Shown piece by piece: positions 7,775-15,748 of a DNA stretch of 26,515 nucleotides. This stretch comes from Bacteroidota bacterium (GTDB taxonomy: Bacteria > Bacteroidota > Bacteroidia > Chitinophagales > Chitinophagaceae): the NCBI GenBank assembly GCA_023433345.1, contig JAEZDA010000067.1, positions 1-26,515 of the forward strand, given 5' to 3'. Position numbers and translations under genes: made by a program. Under the pieces are notes generated by a model. The model saw nothing but the letters and a program-made list of their open reading frames with translations. It searched no databases and was not told the origin of the DNA. Within the stretch, counting starts at the first letter, position 1. Each line of letters starts with the position of its first letter.

Positions 7775-8685
7775 GGAGCAAATTGAGCCCCGAGAAAGAG
7801 CCGCTGGTGAGCATATTGATGACGGTTTATAATCGCGAAAAATTTATTGCTGAAGCGGTCGAAAGCGCACTCTCTTCAAGTTTGAAAGATTTTGAGCTGA
7901 TCATAGTTGATGATGTATCGTCTGATAATTCTCTTGCCATTGCAGAAAAATATCGCAGGCAAGACGAAAGGATCCGGGTTTATAAAAATGAAAAGAACCT
8001 CGGTGATTATCCCAACCGAAACAAGGCTGCCTCCTATGCCCGTGGGAAATACCTAAAATATCTTGATGCAGACGATATTATTTATCCTGAGGCGCTGGAA
8101 TACATGGTTGATGCGATGGAGAGATTTCCCCAAGCGGGATTGGGTCTTTCGCTTAAAGATTTTTCGGGCTCTGAACCAATTTACTTTGATGCAAGGAAAG
8201 CCATACGAACCAACTTTCTTTCTCAGCGTTTATTCCTTTCCTCTCCACTTTCTTCCATAATCAGAAGATCAACCTTTGAAAAAGTGGGTGGTTTTTCAGG
8301 AAAGCGTTTCGTTGGAGATACTGAATTATGGATAGTGCTTGCGGCAGAAAGTGGCTTGCTGCAACTGAAGGCCGGGTATGCACATTGGCGGTCGCACGAT
8401 GAGCAGGAATCCAAAAGCGAGGCTAAGAATGTGGAAGGCATTATTGCGCGATATCGCTTCGCCTACGAATCTCTTGACAAAGTGAAAAACTTCTTTTCTA
8501 AAGAAGAAATGGACGCGATCCGGAGAGTATATGACAGGAACTTTGCGAGGCATTTTTTTAGAAAGATCAAATCAGGAGAGTATAACGTGGCCTCCGCGAT
8601 TAAAAAGGAAAGTAAGAAAAGTTTCTTCAGTTTAATTAAAGACTCCCTGGCGGCTCCAGGTCAAAATTCTTTTGAAATTGGTTGA
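7771..8685 (+). CDS. Glycosyltransferase family 2 (GT-A fold)
   Basis: This 304-residue protein has SILMTVYNREKF (14-25), LIIVDDVSSDNS (43-54), GDYPNRNKAASYARGKY (78-94) and the metal-binding LDADD (98-102), the complete donor-site set of GT2. A later GGFSGKRFVGDTELW region supplies the expected acidic residues, and WRSHDEQESK is a common C-terminal feature of this subgroup. Its ATG overlaps the stop of the SGNH gene in an ATGA junction, so the two are probably translationally coupled. The C-terminal 60 residues are basic (FFRKIKSGEY, KKESKKSFF), compatible with peripheral membrane attachment. It is an inferred cytoplasmic transferase for the locus polysaccharide. Donor and linkage are unknown. 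Confidence 0.87.
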   Translation: MRSKLSPEKEPLVSILMTVYNREKFIAEAVESALSSSLKDFELIIVDDVSSDNSLAIAEKYRRQDERIRVYKNEKNLGDYPNRNKAASYARGKYLKYLDADDIIYPEALEYMVDAMERFPQAGLGLSLKDFSGSEPIYFDARKAIRTNFLSQRLFLSSPLSSIIRRSTFEKVGGFSGKRFVGDTELWIVLAAESGLLQLKAGYAHWRSHDEQESKSEAKNVEGIIARYRFAYESLDKVKNFFSKEEMDAIRRVYDRNFARHFFRKIKSGEYNVASAIKKESKKSFFSLIKDSLAAPGQNSFEIG

Positions 8686-9697
8686 CAGCAAAACACGCTT
8701 TTGTATTGTAGGGTGCGGCCGCATTGGCAGACGTCATGCGGAGATCATCATAAAAAATTATCGCCTTGCAGCAGTTTGCGATATTTTGCAAGATCGTGCC
8801 GCTCACTTCGGCGCTGAATTCAATTGCAGGCATTATTCCGATTTCGAGCAGATGCTTAAAAAGGAAAAAGCGGATGTACTCGTTGTGTGCACGCCTAACT
8901 ATCTGCACGCTGTACACTCAATTGCTGGTATGGGAGCCGGGCTGCATGTTCTTTGCGAAAAGCCAATGGCTATTTCAGTAGAGGATGCACTTTCAATGAA
9001 GAGTGTTTCTCTCGCTACAGGCCGAAAGCTGCACATTGTAAAACAAAACAGGTTCAATCCGCCGGTGGTCTTTCTGAACAAGTTATTGTCTTGCGGAAGC
9101 CTGGGCAAAATAAGCAGTTTCCATCTTAATGGTTTTTGGAACCGCGATATTTCCTACTACGAAAATTGCTGGCATTCAGCAAAAGCAACGGATGGAGGAA
9201 TGTTATATACGCAGTTCAGTCATTTTATAGATATCATGATCTGGATGCTCGGTTCTCCTGAAAATATTTCGGGTATGTCTGGCAATTTTCTGCATGAAGG
9301 CGTTGCAGATTACGAAGACACGGCAGTGTTTTCGGTACGCCTACCCGGCGGAACCCTCGGGGGTTTGCACTTTACTGTAAATAGTTATCGCCGGAATATG
9401 GAAGGCTCATTAACGGTGTTTGGAGAAAAGGGGACGATAAAGATTGGCGGACCCTACCTCAACAAACTTGAATTCATGGAGGTGGAAGGTTTGGAAAATG
9501 TTGTATTGGATGCTGGAAATCCGCCTAACGATTATGGTTCTTATAAAGGAAGTATGAGCAATCACCCTGAAGTGTACAAGAACTTTGTAGAAAATATACA
9601 CTCCCGCAACAATCACGCTAATGATCATGAGGTTGCTTTCGAAACGGTAAAAGTTATTGCAAGGATGTATGAGGCATTAAACCATAAATCATCATGA
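8672..9697 (+). CDS. Gfo/Idh/MocA-family NAD(P)-dependent sugar oxidoreductase, WlbA/WbpB-like
   Basis: The protein has 341 residues. The Rossmann dinucleotide site is CIVGCGRIGRRH (11-22), followed by the family motif CEKPMA (95-100) with catalytic Lys97. The substrate half has KQNRFNP (124-130), DGGMLYTQFSHFIDIMIW (174-191), and EGSLTVFGEKGTIKIGG further on. These last motifs are those I associate with WlbA/WbpB, which oxidises C3 of UDP-GlcNAcA on the way to UDP-diacetamido-uronic acids. The acetyltransferase gene that follows (ATGA overlap) resembles WlbB/WbpD, supporting this. The start is a TTG at 8672, overlapping the previous gene by 14 bp. A second in-frame TTG at 8678 is possible, and no ATG precedes the Rossmann strand. 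The aminotransferase of the pathway is not in the window. Confidence 0.85.
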   Translation: MKLVDSKTRFCIVGCGRIGRRHAEIIIKNYRLAAVCDILQDRAAHFGAEFNCRHYSDFEQMLKKEKADVLVVCTPNYLHAVHSIAGMGAGLHVLCEKPMAISVEDALSMKSVSLATGRKLHIVKQNRFNPPVVFLNKLLSCGSLGKISSFHLNGFWNRDISYYENCWHSAKATDGGMLYTQFSHFIDIMIWMLGSPENISGMSGNFLHEGVADYEDTAVFSVRLPGGTLGGLHFTVNSYRRNMEGSLTVFGEKGTIKIGGPYLNKLEFMEVEGLENVVLDAGNPPNDYGSYKGSMSNHPEVYKNFVENIHSRNNHANDHEVAFETVKVIARMYEALNHKSS

Positions 9698-10161
9698 AGC
9701 CGGAAATAATTGTATCAGGGATCGCATCTGACGTTCAATTCGGGAAAGATGTAAAAGTTGTTGCTCCCGTAAATCTTTATGGATGCAAAATCGGCGATAA
9801 CTGTTTTATCGGACCCTTTACTGAAATCACCAAAGGTGTTGTCATTGGCAACTCTACAAAAATTCAATCGCATTCATTTATCTGTGAAGGAGTGAACATC
9901 GGCGAGAATTGTTTCGTTGGTCATGGTGTGATGTTTATAAATGACAGGTTCAGGCAGGGAGGCCCGGCACGGGGAGACAAGTCAAAATGGGAAAACACAA
10001 GCATAGGCGATAAGGTATCTATCGGTTCGAATGCAACTATTCTTCCGGTTACAATTTGCAACAATGTGGTGATCGGCGCAGGCTCGGTTGTCACGGAAAA
10101 TATCAGCGAACCGGGTGTTTATGCGGGCAACCCGGCAAAGAAGTTAAGGAGCCTTGAATAA
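9694..10161 (+). CDS. Left-handed beta-helix (hexapeptide) N-acetyltransferase, WlbB/WbpD-like
   Basis: This 155-residue protein is made almost wholly of hexapeptide repeats of the I-G-x-x-x-x type (for example KIGDNCFIG, VIGNSTKIQ, NIGENCFVG, SIGDKVSIG, VIGAGSVVT), which fold as a trimeric left-handed beta helix that binds acetyl-CoA. It ends with AGNPAKKL (144-151), the usual cap. The KIQSHSFICEGV and GHGVMFINDRFR segments (56-88) resemble WlbB/WbpD, which acetylate the 3-amino group of UDP-2-acetamido-3-amino-glucuronate. It follows a WlbA-like oxidoreductase with an ATGA overlap, so both probably make the same sugar nucleotide. An alternative is a generic sugar O-acetyltransferase. The length is short, without an N-terminal substrate domain, as in WbpD. 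Confidence 0.82.
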   Translation: MKPEIIVSGIASDVQFGKDVKVVAPVNLYGCKIGDNCFIGPFTEITKGVVIGNSTKIQSHSFICEGVNIGENCFVGHGVMFINDRFRQGGPARGDKSKWENTSIGDKVSIGSNATILPVTICNNVVIGAGSVVTENISEPGVYAGNPAKKLRSLE

Positions 10162-11341
10162 GCAGCAGAATTTCCGTTTGCAGAACAAAGTGATTTGGCT
10201 CTATTCACCGGAGCAATGGAGCAACATGCGTTTGTCTAAACACCACTATGCAGAAGCTCTTGCCCGAAGAGGTAACGAGGTTTATTTTCTCGAGCCCGGT
10301 AATCTAACTTCAAAAAAGGTCAGTCTGAACAAGCTTGAAGAGAATTTGACAATAGTTAATTACCCGCTTAAAGCGAGAGGTTGGGGGAAACTGCCCGGAT
10401 TTTTATTTCGTTTATTGATCGGAATTGAAATTCGGAATATTCTAAAGGCCGGTATCCCGGTGCCCGACGTGGTGTGGTGCTTTGATCCTTTGCGGGCAGT
10501 GCATCTTGGCTCTTTTAAAAAAGCGATCACTATTTATCACCCAGTTGATCAATTCGGCGATTCATTCCTGGATCGGTACAGTGTTAAGCCTCATTTAGTT
10601 TTTTCTTCAATGAAAAAGGAAACTGAGAAAATGCGGAGGCGAGGATGGAATGCTTTCTTTCTTCACCACGGGTTGGCAGGGATTTTTGCTCAAAAAGCAG
10701 CAGAGCGAATTCAGTCAATTGACAATGGCTCGTTTAAGAATGAATCCGGGAGGCAGATCAGGGTCGGGTTTTCAGGAAACCTTCTTGGCGAGGCCTCTGA
10801 CAGGGAAGTGATGAAAAAAATAATTGAAAGCAATGCTGATTGCGAATTTCATTTCTGGGGGAAAATAAAAAATGAAGATTCTTATATAAACCTGGGGAAT
10901 CATCATCCTGAATTTCTCGATTTTCTTAACAGTCAGAATAACGTAAAAGTGCATGGCGTGGTAAACACGCAGGCACTTGCTGAAGGTCTTTTCGAAATGA
11001 ACATGTTGTGGATGATTTGGAAAACTAATGGACACAAGCAATGGAATGAACATACAAATCCACACAAAGTGATGGAATATCTTGCCTGCGGGGTGCCGGC
11101 AGTTACACATTACATGCACACCTATGCAGATCTGGGATTATTGCACATGGCCCCGGTTAATGCAGGGCAGGAAGATATCATCAGGATGTTTACCCGGGTG
11201 AAAGATATGGTACACGGCATTTCATTAGAAAAGGAAAAGGTGAAAGCAAGAATAGAGTTTGCACTTTCTCACACTTATGATCAACTGCTTCATTCCGCCG
11301 AAGAAATAATAAATGATATGACGGAAGCAAACCATGCCTAA
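10154..11341 (+). CDS. GT-B glycosyltransferase (TuaH-like / GT1-GT4 clan)
   Basis: The protein has 395 residues. The N-terminal domain starts VIWLYSPEQWSNMRLSKHHY (13-32) with LARRGNEVYFLEPGN, a pattern I associate with TuaH-like glycosyltransferases. DVVWCFDPL and TIYHPVDQF follow. The C-terminal donor domain has IRVGFSGNL and, around residues 301-315, NPHKVMEYLACGVPAV, equivalent to the acidic nucleotide-sugar binding motif of GT4. The start is TTG at 10154, overlapping the previous gene by 8 bp. The first in-frame ATG lies within the first beta-alpha unit and would delete the initial strand. It overlaps the next glycosyltransferase by 8 bp too. The donor sugar is unknown. Confidence 0.8.
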   Translation: MNKQQNFRLQNKVIWLYSPEQWSNMRLSKHHYAEALARRGNEVYFLEPGNLTSKKVSLNKLEENLTIVNYPLKARGWGKLPGFLFRLLIGIEIRNILKAGIPVPDVVWCFDPLRAVHLGSFKKAITIYHPVDQFGDSFLDRYSVKPHLVFSSMKKETEKMRRRGWNAFFLHHGLAGIFAQKAAERIQSIDNGSFKNESGRQIRVGFSGNLLGEASDREVMKKIIESNADCEFHFWGKIKNEDSYINLGNHHPEFLDFLNSQNNVKVHGVVNTQALAEGLFEMNMLWMIWKTNGHKQWNEHTNPHKVMEYLACGVPAVTHYMHTYADLGLLHMAPVNAGQEDIIRMFTRVKDMVHGISLEKEKVKARIEFALSHTYDQLLHSAEEIINDMTEANHA

Positions 11342-12548
11342 GAAGATCTGCATCTTAACTGATCATCATATTTCTTATAATCCACGGGTGTGGAAGGAGG
11401 CTTTTATATGGGAGAAACTTGGTTATGAAGTGGTGATCTTAAACATGTGGATATCTGAACAGTCGCTTGAGCGTGACCTCGCCATTTTAAAAGATCATAC
11501 AATCAGGTATGAATGTTATCTCAACCTGATTCCGGCAAAGATTCCAAAAGGCCGGCATTACTTCTATCGTATCAGGAAGAGAATTTTTGCTGAATTGCAA
11601 AAGCGGTTTAAGGTCGGATTAAAATGGACACTGAGTTATGCTCCTGAAAAAATGATTTCCTGTGCAATCAAAGAGCAGGCTGACTTTTACAGTGCTCATC
11701 TTGAATGTGCTTTTTTTGCCGGCAGGGAATTGAGCAGGAAGGGGATGAAGGTTTTCTTTGATTTTGAAGATTGGTATTCGCGCGATTACCTCGTTCCTGA
11801 AAGGCCTGTCACTCTCTTGCGAAAGCTTGAAAATTTCGCTTTGAATAAAGGTTTGTTTTGCATCACTACATCAAATGCGATGGCTTCTGCGCTTGCCGGC
11901 AATTACAATTCACGCAAGCCGGCGGTGATCTATAACGGTTTCTCAGCTTTGGAAAATGTAACGAAGCAAGGTTCCCAACAATTGGTTAAAGCTAAGCCGC
12001 GTTTCATCTGGTTTTCCCGTACAGTAGGCGCCAATAGGGGGATTGAGCGTTTCGTAGAGTTATTGCGGCACTTAAAAACTCCTGTTGAACTTCACCTGCT
12101 TGGTGAATCATCTGAAGAATACCGGCAGGAGGTCATTTCAATTTTTCCTTCAATGCAAGGGCATTCCCTGCATTTTCATGATTTTCTGCCTCACGAAAAG
12201 CTCACCGGCTTTCTTTCAGAATTTGATCTTGGGCTCGCCATAGAAGAGAATATAAATGACAATAAAGAGCTCACCATTTCAAATAAAATTTTACAATATC
12301 TTCAGGCCGGTATAAAGGTATTGGCAACAAAAACAGAGGGCCAGGTTGAAGTTCAACAATATTTTCCCTCGCAGGTTGAGATCCTTCAGGATGGAGATAG
12401 CAATGAGTTGCATGCCGCACAAGTTGAGCAGTGGCTCAGGATGCCTGCACCTGACCCACTGAAAGGCATTCAAATATTCAATGAAATTTTTTCACAGGAA
12501 GCGCAGGAGAAAAAGTTAACAGAACTTGCGGACACATATTTGAAATGA
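11334..12548 (+). CDS. GT-B glycosyltransferase
   Basis: This 404-residue protein begins KICILTDHHISYNPRVWKEA (4-23), the usual GT4-type first strand and acceptor loop. It has a central basic region (about 65-100) and a C-terminal donor domain with IWFSRTVGANRGIERFVELL and, around 304-326, an acidic run followed by SNKILQYLQAG. That last element corresponds to the donor-phosphate motif of family 4 enzymes, although the classic Glu-x7-Glu is not clean. VFFDFEDWYSRD (about 139-150) may belong to the acceptor site. It shares 8 bp with the preceding GT-B gene and 4 bp (ATGA) with the FkbM methyltransferase after it, so it is tightly coupled. The function, transfer of a sugar to the locus glycan, is inferred. 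Confidence 0.78.
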   Translation: MPKKICILTDHHISYNPRVWKEAFIWEKLGYEVVILNMWISEQSLERDLAILKDHTIRYECYLNLIPAKIPKGRHYFYRIRKRIFAELQKRFKVGLKWTLSYAPEKMISCAIKEQADFYSAHLECAFFAGRELSRKGMKVFFDFEDWYSRDYLVPERPVTLLRKLENFALNKGLFCITTSNAMASALAGNYNSRKPAVIYNGFSALENVTKQGSQQLVKAKPRFIWFSRTVGANRGIERFVELLRHLKTPVELHLLGESSEEYRQEVISIFPSMQGHSLHFHDFLPHEKLTGFLSEFDLGLAIEENINDNKELTISNKILQYLQAGIKVLATKTEGQVEVQQYFPSQVEILQDGDSNELHAAQVEQWLRMPAPDPLKGIQIFNEIFSQEAQEKKLTELADTYLK

Positions 12549-13369
12549 AGAAGATTCTACAGAAGTTGATCGAGATTTTGCCGCTTTGGGTGCGCAGGCG
12601 AATTAAGAACATCCCAATACTAAAACAAGTGCAGGGAGTATTGGTAAAGAAATATCTCGACAATACAGAGTTCGACGCGCCCATTACGGCAGGTCCTGCG
12701 AAAGGGCTGCAATTTCCCGTTCGGATGCCTGATGATAAACTGATGTATGTAGGAACATGGGAGATGGATTTTTCAAATGCACTTTCTGCTGCAGTTCAAC
12801 CAGGGTGGGTTTGTTATGACATCGGTGGTTACAAGGGATATTATGCCGGAATTATGGCATTGCGAAAATCGCGCAAGGTGTATGTATTTGAACCCATGCC
12901 GGATAATATCACAAGAATTGAAAGATTGATAGAGCTGAATCCACAGCTTCCTATTGAGTTGATCAGGGCTGCCGTATCCAATAATGAGGGAGACGCGGTT
13001 TTCAGGGTCATGGAAGAAGCTACTATGGGAAAATTGGAAAGCAGTACATTCCAACAAAGCGAATTTGCTGTTAAGGAGATCGCTGTTCAGTGCGTAACGC
13101 TTGATTCACTTTTATCCAAGGGAAAAATAGAGAGTCCTGATTTCATAAAGATCGATGTAGAGGGTGCTGAAGAATATGTGTTACAGGGAGCAATAAATTT
13201 ACTTCGTACCAAAAAGCCAATGTTGATGATAGAAATTCATTCTCTCGAGATTGGCAAACGGGTTCACGAAATACTGAAAGAGATTTATACCAATATTAAA
13301 GTGTTTGAAACCGGCATGTCCCCTGATAAAAATACTTTAGAGATATGTCACTTTATTGTGAAAGCATAG
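12545..13369 (+). CDS. FkbM-family SAM-dependent methyltransferase
   Basis: The protein has 274 residues. The SAM-binding strand reads CYDIGGYKGYYAGIMA (90-105), VYVFEPMPDN (112-121) is the acidic ribose-binding strand end, and the FkbM signature IKIDVEGAEEYVLQGA (201-216) is intact, followed by KPMLMIEIHS. FkbM-type enzymes commonly O-methylate sugars or polyketides. Here methylation of a hydroxyl of the surface glycan is inferred from context. An oddity is the glycine loop: the usual DIGANxG reads DIGGYKG. An N-terminal extension of about 85 residues precedes the methyltransferase fold. The start ATG overlaps the preceding stop in an ATGA junction. After it comes a 42-bp gap, one of the few breaks in the run. 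Confidence 0.88.
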   Translation: MKKILQKLIEILPLWVRRRIKNIPILKQVQGVLVKKYLDNTEFDAPITAGPAKGLQFPVRMPDDKLMYVGTWEMDFSNALSAAVQPGWVCYDIGGYKGYYAGIMALRKSRKVYVFEPMPDNITRIERLIELNPQLPIELIRAAVSNNEGDAVFRVMEEATMGKLESSTFQQSEFAVKEIAVQCVTLDSLLSKGKIESPDFIKIDVEGAEEYVLQGAINLLRTKKPMLMIEIHSLEIGKRVHEILKEIYTNIKVFETGMSPDKNTLEICHFIVKA

Positions 13370-13411
13370 GCCCTTTGGTCAGGAACAGGTCATGTCAATT
13401 TTAAGGAAATT

Positions 13412-14119
13412 ATGAGTTTGAAAAAGATAGCAGCCGACTGGCTTCCACCCAGGGCCTTTCAACTTTTAAAAAAGTTGTATCTGGGCAAATATCAGGGAAA
13501 AGATGGGTTGGATAAAAAGATGGAGAAGTTTATCAATTACGATGGCGGCACTTTTGTTGAACTTGGTGCCAATGACGGCTTTGTGCAATCCAACACGTAT
13601 TATTTTGAAAAAAGTCGTAAGTGGACTGGACTGCTCATCGAACCCGCTATCAATAAATATCTTGAATGCGTTGCAAACCGTTCCGCAAGAAATTCAATAG
13701 TGTGTGCTGCATGCGTTTCTTTTAATTACAAAGACCAGTTCGTGCCGGTTGCTTATTCTGATTATATGTCTGCACCTATCGGATTGAACTCAGATATCGA
13801 TGACCCTGTTGCTCATGCGCGAAAGGGAGAGAAGTACCTGAAAGAAAATGAAAAAGTATTTGTGTTCGGAGCAAGGGCAGTTACCCTTAATCAATTACTT
13901 CAGGACGCAAAAATGCCTAAAGTGATAGATTTTCTTTCGCTTGATGTGGAAGGCGCTGAAATGGAAGTTCTGATGGGCATTGATCATAAAGAGTATCGTT
14001 TTAAATATCTGCTGATCGAATGCCGTAATTATGAAAGGCTGGCAGCCTATCTTGAATCTGTAGGCTACAGTTTTGTAGAGAAACTGAGCCGTCATGATTA
14101 CTTGTTTAAGAATGAATAA
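13412..14119 (+). CDS. FkbM-family SAM-dependent methyltransferase (second, different subtype)
   Basis: This 235-residue protein has the canonical glycine loop FVELGANDGFVQSN (48-61), LLIEPAINKY (74-83) and the FkbM signature FLSLDVEGAEMEVLMG (174-189), followed by LLIECRNYE. It differs from the upstream FkbM gene in length, loop sequence and the region between motifs (a VFVFGARAVTLNQLL stretch), so it is not a recent tandem copy. The ATG at 13412 is preceded by AAGGA four bases before an unpaired T, one of the few Shine-Dalgarno-like sites in the window. It is separated from its neighbours by 42 and 31 bp. Methylation of a sugar in the locus polysaccharide is inferred from position. The substrate is unknown. 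Confidence 0.85.
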   Translation: MSLKKIAADWLPPRAFQLLKKLYLGKYQGKDGLDKKMEKFINYDGGTFVELGANDGFVQSNTYYFEKSRKWTGLLIEPAINKYLECVANRSARNSIVCAACVSFNYKDQFVPVAYSDYMSAPIGLNSDIDDPVAHARKGEKYLKENEKVFVFGARAVTLNQLLQDAKMPKVIDFLSLDVEGAEMEVLMGIDHKEYRFKYLLIECRNYERLAAYLESVGYSFVEKLSRHDYLFKNE

Positions 14120-14150
14120 CGCAACGAAAGTGAAATCGTAGTTAAAGAGT

Positions 14151-14909
14151 ATGAGTAAACAAAATAAGCATAGCGTGCTTCGCGATCTGGCGGTTTATGT
14201 GTATACTGACCTTCGTTATTTAACAAAGTATCCTAACGAAGGGTTGCTGAAAGATCTTCGTTATTTCCCCCAATGGCTGCGCTATCGTAAAGGAAAAGCA
14301 GTTGCATCTACAATGCAGGAACAGTCTCCGTGGCTTGTTTTTGATGCCATTGAATTTTTAAAGTCATTTCTTAAAAAAGATATGAAGGTGTTTGAGTATG
14401 GCAGCGGTGGGTCAACATTGTTTTTCGCCCAACGTGTGAAGGAGATCGTTTCGGTTGAGCATGATGCATTCTGGTTTGGAGAGGTAACGAAAATCATTTT
14501 AGATAATGGGATAAAAAATATTGACTATAAATTAAGGGAGCCCGATAACTATCCACAATTCGATTTGGGCAAACGGAGCGACCCCGGAGAATTCATTTCT
14601 TACTATCATGGTTTTGAAGGGAAGCAATTTAAAAGTTATGCGCAGGCAATAGATACTTATGCTGATCAATCATTTGACCTGGTGGTGGTAGACGGGCGCG
14701 CCCGCATTTCCTGCATTCGCCAGGCGCTTCCCAAAATTAAAAAAGGAGGTTTTCTTCTGGTTGATAATGCAGACAGGCCCGCTTACCTTCTTCCTTTTGA
14801 TGAATTGAACGATGGAGCAAAATGGGAAAGAAATTGTTACACCGGCCATTTTCCCATGTGTCCTGCTTCTGTTCTTGATCGCACCATTTTTTTCAAAAAA
14901 CTGTTTTAG
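14151..14909 (+). CDS. Class I SAM-dependent methyltransferase-like protein
   Basis: This 252-residue protein has a Rossmann-type SAM site KVFEYGSGGSTLFFAQ (79-94), IVSVEHDAFWFGEV (99-112) for the ribose-binding strand, and FDLVVVDGRAR, then KIKKGGFLLVDNADRPAY in the C-terminal half. It therefore belongs to the class I methyltransferase fold, near the Methyltransf_24-like group, but lacks the FkbM signature. The N-terminal 55 residues are basic with several Tyr, and may bind membrane or partner. The locus context suggests glycan methylation. It is also possible that this protein is a fold relative with another activity, because the sugar-specific motifs cannot be recognised. The next gene starts 16 bases downstream. 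Confidence 0.75.
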   Translation: MSKQNKHSVLRDLAVYVYTDLRYLTKYPNEGLLKDLRYFPQWLRYRKGKAVASTMQEQSPWLVFDAIEFLKSFLKKDMKVFEYGSGGSTLFFAQRVKEIVSVEHDAFWFGEVTKIILDNGIKNIDYKLREPDNYPQFDLGKRSDPGEFISYYHGFEGKQFKSYAQAIDTYADQSFDLVVVDGRARISCIRQALPKIKKGGFLLVDNADRPAYLLPFDELNDGAKWERNCYTGHFPMCPASVLDRTIFFKKLF

Positions 14910-14925
14910 TTCTTTTCGCATCTTC

Positions 14926-15741
14926 ATGCTCGCATTTATTTTACCGCTGAAACCTCGCAAGGAAAGTAATGATTGGTCAAATGATAACCGAATGCTTAAG
15001 CGTTCGTTGTCTTCGCTTTTTGGTCAAACACAAAGGGCATATAAAATTTATGTGGTGTACACAGATGAGCCTGAAGAGCTCATTGAGCATTCTCAACTGG
15101 AGTACCTACATTTTCCGTTTCCATTTTTAGAATACGATCAGGTAGATGCGGCAAACCCGGGAGAATTTTTGCCGAACGCGAAGCGGTTGGTAGAGCGCCG
15201 GTTCGACAAGGGACGAAAGATCATGTATGGATGCATAAAAGCAAAGGCAGATGGCTGCACTTATCTTATGAGCATGGATGCAGACGACCTTGTTTCAAAT
15301 AAGCTTGTAGCATACATTGAAAACAATAACATGAATGGCACAGTACCAGGATGGTACATTCCAAAAGGATATGTTTGGAAGGAAGGAACGAAAAAACTGT
15401 ACAGACAATTCAACATGCACCTGTTTAACGGTTCAACTCACATTATTCACGCTTCCAAACTTCCCCTGCCTGATATGAGTTCACTGCATTGGCAGTTCTA
15501 TAACTGGTTTGTCGCCCACGGGTGGACGCGTATAAGATGCAAAGATAAATTGGGCATTGAACTGCAGCCGATACCTTTTTTCGCTGTGGTTTATGTAGTT
15601 CACCATACCAACATTTCATCAGTGTCTCAGGTAGTTTCACTTAGATCGCTAAAGGGGGTTCTGAAGCGATTGATATTGAGAAAAAGACTGACCGAGAGAA
15701 TTTGTGCACAATTCGGCATTGTAACACCGCACCGATCATAA
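14926..15741 (+). CDS. GT-A family glycosyltransferase (GT2-like)
   Basis: This 271-residue protein starts LAFILPLKPRKESNDWSND, resembling a GT-A first strand with an unusual, longer loop. IYVVYTDEPEEL (41-52) is the second strand and YLMSMDADDLVS (113-124) contains the metal-binding acidic motif. WQFYNWFVAHGW is a probable acceptor-side segment. An in-frame start at 14812 exists, but it would lie inside the preceding methyltransferase gene and add a hydrophobic stretch read from that gene's coding sequence. The ATG at 14926 is therefore chosen, giving a start 16 bp after the previous stop and at the first conserved strand. It lies between methyltransferase genes, so it may add the residue they methylate. 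Specificity is unknown. Confidence 0.76.
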   Translation: MLAFILPLKPRKESNDWSNDNRMLKRSLSSLFGQTQRAYKIYVVYTDEPEELIEHSQLEYLHFPFPFLEYDQVDAANPGEFLPNAKRLVERRFDKGRKIMYGCIKAKADGCTYLMSMDADDLVSNKLVAYIENNNMNGTVPGWYIPKGYVWKEGTKKLYRQFNMHLFNGSTHIIHASKLPLPDMSSLHWQFYNWFVAHGWTRIRCKDKLGIELQPIPFFAVVYVVHHTNISSVSQVVSLRSLKGVLKRLILRKRLTERICAQFGIVTPHRS

Positions 15742-15748
15742 ATTTCAA

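Noticed and set aside
14812..14925. N-terminal extension of the GT-A gene with a hydrophobic stretch that could be read as a signal peptide
   Set aside because: This part overlaps the C-terminus of the preceding methyltransferase in another frame. The ATG at 14926 starts at the first conserved strand.
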